A stretch of DNA of 24,339 nt from Chromera velia (taxonomy: Eukaryota > Sar > Chromeraceae), in contig JAHBMJ010001468.1 in the NCBI GenBank assembly GCA_018398765.1, positions 1 to 24,339 of the forward strand, written 5' to 3'. Of this stretch, positions 18,807-24,339 are shown piece by piece. Position numbers and translations under genes: made by a program. The notes below the pieces were generated by a model. That model did no database searches. It saw nothing but the letters and a program-made list of their open reading frames with translations, and was not told the origin of the DNA. The first letter of the stretch is position 1; each line of letters starts with the position of its first letter.

Positions 18807-20132
18807 TTAGTCGTGTGCATAAATATCTATCTCTTGTACACTCTCTGCAGGGTCTGCAGGAGGGGCAACCTGAAGAAGGGAGTCTGAAGAAGCACACCTA
18901 CTGCTAGCAGCGCCTGATTGAAGGTCAGTCATGCCAGCGCGTTGTGCAATGCCATGTATCTGTGTGCGCCTCCCTTCATGCTCCACGTTGAATCTACGAT
19001 GCATGCCTACATACATAAGTATTTCACACAGTTGTCTGAATGTTTTCTTTCGTTCCTTCAATAATGTCATGCCTTGCTCGCTCTTCACTCTGAACTCATT
19101 TGTCACTGTTTGCAACACGTAGGGATCTTCGTGGGTCACTCTTCTAGTAAGCCTCAAGTTATGTACAAAGTCCTTGAGTTGAAGGAACTGGGATTCCATA
19201 TTAAGCTGATGCACACCCAGTCCCTCCATATTAAAAACGGTCTTCAAGACCCATTCTTTCTTTTTGTGATTCGTAGTTGAATGCACACAGCCATACCGTT
19301 CAATGTCTACTTTAAAAATCTTTAGAAGACTCTTTTCTCTTATCTGTGGTAATAAGTGTGCCTGGACCAGGTGCTACGTGTACTTTCATGCTTGCAGTGA
19401 TCGCAGCTCTGTTCATGGACTCCCTTCCCAGTCTACACACATCAATCTCCATTCTCCCCGTCACCTGCTTGTACCAAAGGTAGACGTACTGTTCAAAATG
19501 TGTTTGCTGCTTCACTGTGCCTCTACTCTCTTTGGCTGCTTTTCTTTTTCTCATGTGGTGGTAGTAGAGAGTTGCTGCAGAGAAGAGAGATGGGAAAGAG
19601 AGGTCAGTCACAATGATTACATGTGAATAGAAGTCCAACAAATTGAAACAGTGGGCATAGGGCTTGACTGACTGCCATCTCTAGAGACCTTTTTCATAAG
19701 TGCTTCCGTCGGGTTCTCAAACTTTCTCTATGCTCTGTTCTAAGACTTACCAAACAGCCGTGCTTTCATATTAACTTTGATGATCCCTTTTCCCGGTCCC
19801 TCTACAGGCCTGCCCAGCAGAGGCCGGTCGTTAACTTTACAGGTCAGTGTATAGAAGTCTCACAAGAAGTCCCGCACAACTTTGTAGAAAGTACGTATTA
19901 AAATTTAATCAAGCAAGAAGTCATAAATCTTAATTTTTGGATTAGAGAAGTCATCATGTGCTTTTTTTGGGTTATCACTCACTGCGAATGCCCAGAGTAG
20001 CAAGAGCTTCCCCTGTAAAGAGATGTAGCTAGCGCTGTGGTCAAAGATAGAGCCGTGTCTGCATGTCTTACACATTTTGTAGTTGCCTGCTCTCCCTTCC
20101 TTTCCTTTCCACGCACTAAAAGGTTCATACTC
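18807..20132 (-). pseudogene. IS1595/Merlin-like DDE transposase pseudogene with an intron
   Basis: Read from 20132 leftward. Block A (20132-19905) has a zinc-ribbon remnant (CKTCRHGSIFDHS) followed by a hydrophobic LLLLWAFA helix, as before the catalytic domain of this family. The same frame passes TAA (19907-19905) and TGA (19862-19860). It reaches a GPGKGIIKVNMKARLFG block, where the family has VEIDE..FG, so the first catalytic Asp is Asn (codon AAT). A GT-AG intron (19750-19575) joins to TLYYHHMRKRK. The next block, HVAPGPGTLITTDK, holds the second Asp (19344-19342). A frameshift between 19343 and 19312 leads to STTNHKKKEW and GVHQLNMES with the Glu, then EFR. The product would have cut and pasted its element. 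This copy cannot be intact. Family assignment is from motif memory, not a search. Confidence 0.75.
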
Positions 20133-20765
20133 TTAATTCTGCTTCTATAGATATATGAGTAAATGTTTTTACTACGAGACCCCACTCCAACAGCCGCCAA
20201 CAACTGCTGTATAAGTGCAGCCCAAGGAAGGAAAACGAGCCCAAAGAGGATATAGAAAGAAAAGATCTCATGACACAGCTAGTGTAGAGTTTTAATCATT
20301 CTTTACTTTATAAGAGAAAGAGAGAAGATTTAGTATGAAGGATTAGGTAGAGGGAAAGGAAAAGGCATAGGAAAAGAGAGAAGGGGGGCAGCAATTTAGC
20401 AGAAGAAATTGATAGAAAAATAATAAAGTAAGTGCCCCTTATTTTAACTTCATGCAAGTTGCATGACGATTCATGAAACTAATTCTAGAGATAAACTAAG
20501 TCTTCCAATTTTAAACATGATTGAAATTCTAAGTAAAAATGTTTGAAGTGATTTTTTTTTAAGTGTTTTGAAGTCAAGGGTGAGATTTTATGTCAATTTA
20601 ACCAACCAGCTCGAATTGTTTTTATTATTAGTAATATAATTCAGTACATTTGTACGAATTACGCGCGGAGTCAAGTAAGTATATGAGTGAATGCCTAGGT
20701 AAGTGCGTGTACGCCATCGCAGGAACTCACTTACCCAACCGTGCGTTTCCGCGGCTAGGAGTGCA
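20133..20765. other. Intergenic sequence upstream of the transposase relic
   Basis: Up to about 20270 the minus strand may hold more of the transposase N-terminus in a shifted frame, but I cannot confirm it. A purine-rich block follows (about 20290-20400, GGGAAAGGAAAAGG), then AT-rich DNA. No gene is supported. Confidence 0.5.
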
Positions 20766-21055
20766 CATCTATGAGTCGGCTTGCTATGTTAAAATAGTGA
20801 AAATAGTAAAAATGATGATTATTTTTACTATTTACAACATCAAATAGGAAAATAGTTAATAATAGTTAGCTATTTTTACTATTTTAATAGTAAAATAACA
20901 CTATTTTACTATTAAAATAGTAAAAATAGCTAACTATTTTCTAACTATTTTACTATTTGATGTAGCAAATAGTAAAAATAGTAACTATTTAAACTATTTT
21001 TACTATTTTTTCCAACTATTTTTACTATTTTAAGTAGCTTGCCGACTTATAGATG
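20766..21055. mobile_element. Foldback element of about 290 bp with near-complete inverted symmetry
   Basis: The outer ends are CATCTATGAGTCGGC (20766-20780) and an inverted counterpart with one mismatch (21041-21055). The arms consist of ACTATTTTTACTATT-type repeats. The centre is a perfect 37-bp palindrome arm (20861-20897 with 20902-20938) around the 4-nt loop ACAC, and imperfect pairing (for example CATCAAATAG with CTATTTGATG) extends outward. There is no coding capacity. I could not identify a convincing TSD. GTCGGC also occurs in the terminus of the 552-780 element. Confidence 0.85.
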
Positions 21056-22640
21056 CATGACGTACGTAGACGGGCCATACATGCAACGCGTGCGGCACCA
21101 TCCATGGAACACCTCACATTTTCTAGGTATTTTGCGCCTTCCGGGCCCCCATTTAGCTCGGCATGTCTTATGTTTTTGTTTTATACGGGATTACAACACA
21201 GTGTACGTAAACACGTGTAAAGATTAATAACATGCATTATAATAATTTATAAGTATTTATAAGTCAGATCGCGCGCGCCTTGCCTGCGGAAGTAAATTTA
21301 GCACTAGATCTGGCAGTACGGATCGGCTCGAGCGAGCAAGCGATCGAACGGCAAGTCAGCAAGTTGCTGGCGGGTCACATGGTTTGCATTTTTTTTTTTT
21401 TTATGATAATGATTTTTATTGTTATACTGTATGTCGCTCTTCTACATAATAAGTTTTGAATTAACGGTTTGCAGATCGATTAGTTTTGCCTAGATTATCG
21501 CTCTGTATTGATAGCAGAAAACTTTTGTGGTGATCGATTATATAATTTTCACCAACCTTTTCTGACAGGGGTTGGCGAACGTAACTTTTCTGCCGGCGGA
21601 AAACGTGATGGAAAAAGGTTGTGGAAAACGATATGCATTATGACAGAAATCAATGAATTTTTAATTATAATCATAATTTTTAAATCTTATAATTTTTTTA
21701 TCAATCAGATCAAGCTACAAAATGATTTATAATTAAATGAGATAGTAAAATTTGTTTCTAAATTTATCATTTGCTCAATTGTTAGACCAGCTGCTCTGTA
21801 CATCTCTCGTACGTTCAAAATTTAGTAGTACTCAACTTTGAATAATATGGCTAAGTTTGCTAATCAATGTTTCCTCTTTCAGACTGCGCTAATCTTTTTT
21901 ATTACTGTCTTTAACAAACTACTCCTAGTATCAGCTCCTTTGTTAGATGGCTTCACCAGGTTTATGCCAGTCTCTGAGAAGCTTAAGACAAGGGTTAAGA
22001 TGCCTAGGCCTCCAAACAGCTAGCAAAACAGGTTCAACAAGTTCAAATCAGGTTCAAAAAGTTCACTTTTTCATGTTTAAACCTTTTTTGAATGAACCTT
22101 TTCTCAGTCTTATTATCATTATCGATTCCCCTCTCATTTTTCCTTTCTCTGCACATCTTTTGAATGATTTTCCTTTCAAATGGACAATAAATGCATGTGC
22201 AAGAGAAGAAACAGCCGTTGATCTTTGTCTGTTTGTGCTGAGGATTGAGGGACACGCATGCACATGCAGTGGCGAAGGGGCCGGGGGAGGAAATTAAGGG
22301 AGGTGAGCAGTGCACTGTCTTAGTCTGGTGATGTGGGACGGTAGAGAGCAATAACATAGTGCAAAGGATGGGATGGAAGTGGTGAAATTCCAATGGTTGA
22401 ATTAATTGGTTCATCGATGGGAGGATTCATCAGTGGCAACGAGGAGTATGCACAGTGACGAGCAGAAGAGAAGCCCGGCCCAACATGCAGGAGAGAGAAC
22501 TTGGCCGGAGGTGCTAGGAATCGACTTCCGATGAGCTTCCCACTTCTCACTTGTGGATTGACTTTTTGTCTTTTTTCCCGATGGACTCGTTCTGTGCATC
22601 CCGGTCTCGCATTAAATTGATTTGTCAAAAAGTGTGCCTT
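21056..22640. other. Intergenic sequence, no gene seen
   Basis: Mostly AT-rich, rising in GC after about 22250. Features noted are a poly-T run near 21390-21402 and a tandem pair of CAGGTTCAA-AAGTTCA units (22029-22068) followed by an inverted TGAACC. Open frames on both strands show no domain or exon structure I can support. Confidence 0.5.
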
Positions 22641-22844
22641 TTACATTCGTTCTTCCAATGAGAGGAGGGCTGGCTGAACAATTTCGATGAAATCCAACTC
22701 CACCTCACTCATCAAGGAGTCTTCAACAAGCACATACCCCTTCCCCGGAGACTTCCTCCTTTTCGACATTTTTTTTCTTCTGGTCTTCATTCTTCCTTCA
22801 TCAATCGCCTTCGATCGATCGGCCATGCATGCTGCCACATGCAA
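22641..22844 (-). CDS. Possible small open frame, 67 aa, unassigned
   Basis: The frame has a basic N-terminal half (KTRRKKMSKRRKSPGKG) and a non-repetitive acidic C-terminal half (VEDSLMSEVELDFIEIVQ). The latter looks more like coding sequence than the compositional shadows around it. It could be a terminal exon of a minus-strand gene or a chance frame. No homologue, splice partner or initiation context could be recognised. Confidence 0.2.
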   Translation of the reverse strand: MHVAACMADRSKAIDEGRMKTRRKKMSKRRKSPGKGYVLVEDSLMSEVELDFIEIVQPALLSLEERM

Positions 22845-22915
22845 CTTTCTTTCTTTATGCCGTCGTCAGTGAGCGTCTTCGCCTTTGTGTTGCTCGGCCA
22901 TGCATGCAGGCCCGC

Positions 22916-23043
22916 CTCTCTTTCTCTCTTAGTCTCTGCCTCTCCCTCTCCCTCTCCCTCTCTCTCTCTCTTAGTCCCTGCCTCTCTCTCTCTCTCTCTT
23001 AGTCTCTGCCCCTCTCTCTCTCTTTCTCTGGCTCTCTCTCCCA
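22916..23043. repeat. CT-rich minisatellite
   Basis: (CT)n tracts are punctuated by TTAGTCTCTGCC or TTAGTCCCTGCC at 22929, 22971 and 22999. Reading frames through it (Ser/Leu or Glu/Arg repeats) are artefacts of the repeat. Confidence 0.85.
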
Positions 23044-23350
23044 GCGATCGATCAATGCCCGGAAGAAGAGAGCGAAGCCGTTCGCTGTCGGAGTTCTGTT
23101 TTGGGCTCGCGTTGCTGCAGCGAGGACCCTCTGCAAATACGTACACACACTCATATGTACACGATGCCAGTGCACGCACTGAAGGTGCTCCACAAAGGCA
23201 TAAAGCGCGGCGAATCAGAGAGAAAGTTTCATGAAAGTTCGGTGATAGGTAAGCACAGCGGGCAACAAGGAATGACAGCGAGAGGGAAAAGCAAACTTGA
23301 ACACCGAGAGAGAGAAGTCCTTTTCCTCCACAGTGAGGGATCCAGAGGAG

Positions 23351-23352
<2 letters not shown>

Positions 23353-23384
<32 letters not shown>
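23353..23384. repeat. (AC)n microsatellite
   Basis: Sixteen AC units, followed by ATACATACAGAGAGAG. On the minus strand the (GT)n run ends in GTAG followed by CTCCTCTGG, which resembles a 3' splice site, but no supporting exon frame is established. Confidence 0.9.
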
Positions 23385-23389
<5 letters not shown>

Positions 23390-23724
23390 TACAGAGAGAG
23401 CGAAAGACAGACAGAGGGAGACAGTGGGGCGACTGCCAAAGATGGGGGAAAAGGAAAGTGCGAAACCTTCTTTCCGGGATTTAGCTGAAAAAAAAGTACG
23501 AGAAAACCCAAGGGAGCATTGGAGAAGCCATATGAGTCACATGTTTCGCATTTCAACGGGGCAACACGCTCTGCATACCTCATTCGACCTACAGAGACAG
23601 AGCTAGGCCACAGACCCCGAAGAGCCACCCGTCCACCAGATGGTTTCAGTTTATCATCTCAGCATTCAGTCGAGATTATGTGCGTGCGCATTCGAACAAC
23701 TCACTAAAGCTGGTTTCCGAACAT
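23385..23724. other. 3' flank of the membrane-protein gene
   Basis: Purine-rich near the microsatellite, then mixed sequence up to the stop codon of the minus-strand membrane-protein gene. It probably contains that gene's 3' UTR. No polyadenylation signal was identified with confidence. Confidence 0.4.
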
Positions 23725-24339
23725 TCAACCGACTGACGCTAGATGCTCTGATGAGGTGAACGCTTGATTCAGCACCAGGTCGATCACTTCACTGATATTC
23801 TCCTCGCCTGAGCCCGACTCCGATCGTTCCTGCACTCCTTCCTGTTCATCTGAAGCCTTCTTTTCCATGGCGACAACGGGTTCGTTCTGTACAACCACGC
23901 GATCACCCTCGTCTTCTCCCATTTCAATTCCCTCAATCTCGAGCGAGTCCTTCGTGCGGAACTTTCTGACCGGCTGCTGCTGGTGCACTGGGGTGCCTTC
24001 GACTGCTTCGGGCTGATCGTCTTTTGCTTTCTTCTTTAGTGACAGCTTGCATCTTCTCCAGTCGCACTGGAAATGCCGTGCGAAAAAGCAGAAAAAAATG
24101 CCCACTAGCAGGACCAATGCTGCCAAGGCAACAAGAACCCATTCAATTGGGTCGAGAAACCCGTAGTTTCGGGGGGGCGTGGCGGTGGTGAGGAAAATCG
24201 TCACGCTGCCGAAGACAAGTCTGAACTCAAACCCAAGGTCCGAGTTGGAAACTGGCCGCACCATCGTCTCCCCAGTGTTGCCCTGTCCAGAGTCTCCGTT
24301 CTGGACCTGAACGTATCGATCGATGCATAAGTACGCGCC
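23725..24339 (-). CDS. C-terminal part of a single-pass membrane protein (5' end outside the window)
   Basis: The frame is open from the right edge of the window to TGA at 23727-23725, 204 codons without an intron. An ATG at 24264 exists, but the same frame continues upstream for 25 codons to the edge, so the gene most likely begins outside. The visible order is an extracytoplasmic stretch (about the first 65 residues), one strongly hydrophobic helix (WVLVALAALVLLVGIFFCFF), a basic-Cys stop-transfer patch (CDWRRCKLSLKKK) and an acidic, Glu/Ser/Gln-rich cytosolic tail of about 110 residues. The positive-inside rule predicts a type I orientation. No family is recognised. The tail has no visible catalytic domain and could be an adaptor-binding region. 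Confidence 0.75.
   Translation of the reverse strand, partial: GAYLCIDRYVQVQNGDSGQGNTGETMVRPVSNSDLGFEFRLVFGSVTIFLTTATPPRNYGFLDPIEWVLVALAALVLLVGIFFCFFARHFQCDWRRCKLSLKKKAKDDQPEAVEGTPVHQQQPVRKFRTKDSLEIEGIEMGEDEGDRVVVQNEPVVAMEKKASDEQEGVQERSESGSGEENISEVIDLVLNQAFTSSEHLASVG

Noticed and set aside
23215-23628. Minus-strand frame with an acceptor-like GTAG after (GT)n, a possible further exon
   Set aside because: The upstream membrane-protein frame already ends at a stop at 23725, and no in-phase partner exon or domain is visible.

Overview
This is a nuclear genome window from a eukaryote. Its genes have short canonical GT-AG introns, and there are abundant microsatellites and small transposons. One gene encodes an FCP-type light-harvesting protein whose N-terminus is a signal peptide followed by a transit peptide with Phe at +1. 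That is the targeting signature of a complex, red-algal-derived plastid. Together with the intron style and the mix of GC-rich gene space and AT-rich repeat space, this points to a photosynthetic alveolate or stramenopile. A chromerid such as Chromera velia is my best guess, but it is an inference I could not check.

Layout. 1-1280 is AT-rich and holds a small MITE with an intact target-site duplication. About 1.3-13.0 kb is a GC-richer gene island. In it, a six-exon light-harvesting gene (minus strand, 3267-5288, 209 aa) lies head to head with a four-exon gene (plus strand, 5990-10888, 1187 aa) encoding a BED-finger/hAT-transposase-derived protein. The 701 bp between their start codons form a shared upstream region with short palindromes and a direct repeat. 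The 3' flanks of both genes are purine-rich on the sense strand, and I find no further convincing gene there.

About 13.0-22.3 kb is AT-rich transposon territory. It holds a 578-bp MITE with perfect 12-bp TIR cores and an 8-bp TSD, several decayed relatives of the first MITE, a directly duplicated ~300-bp unit, a 33-bp minisatellite that decays along its length, two strong hairpins, and a 290-bp foldback element with a 37-bp perfect stem. It also holds an intron-containing transposase pseudogene (18807-20132, minus) that I recognise by motif as IS1595/Merlin-like. It carries two stops, a frameshift and a lost first catalytic Asp.

From about 22.3 kb GC content rises again. The window ends in the 3' part of a single-pass membrane-protein gene (23725 to the right edge, minus), which I cannot assign to a family.

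No operon-like or pathway link between the genes is visible. The points of most interest are the one-exon-per-targeting-module structure of the light-harvesting gene, the apparently domesticated hAT protein divergently paired with it, the transposase relic, and two MITEs that share terminal bases and 8-bp TSDs.
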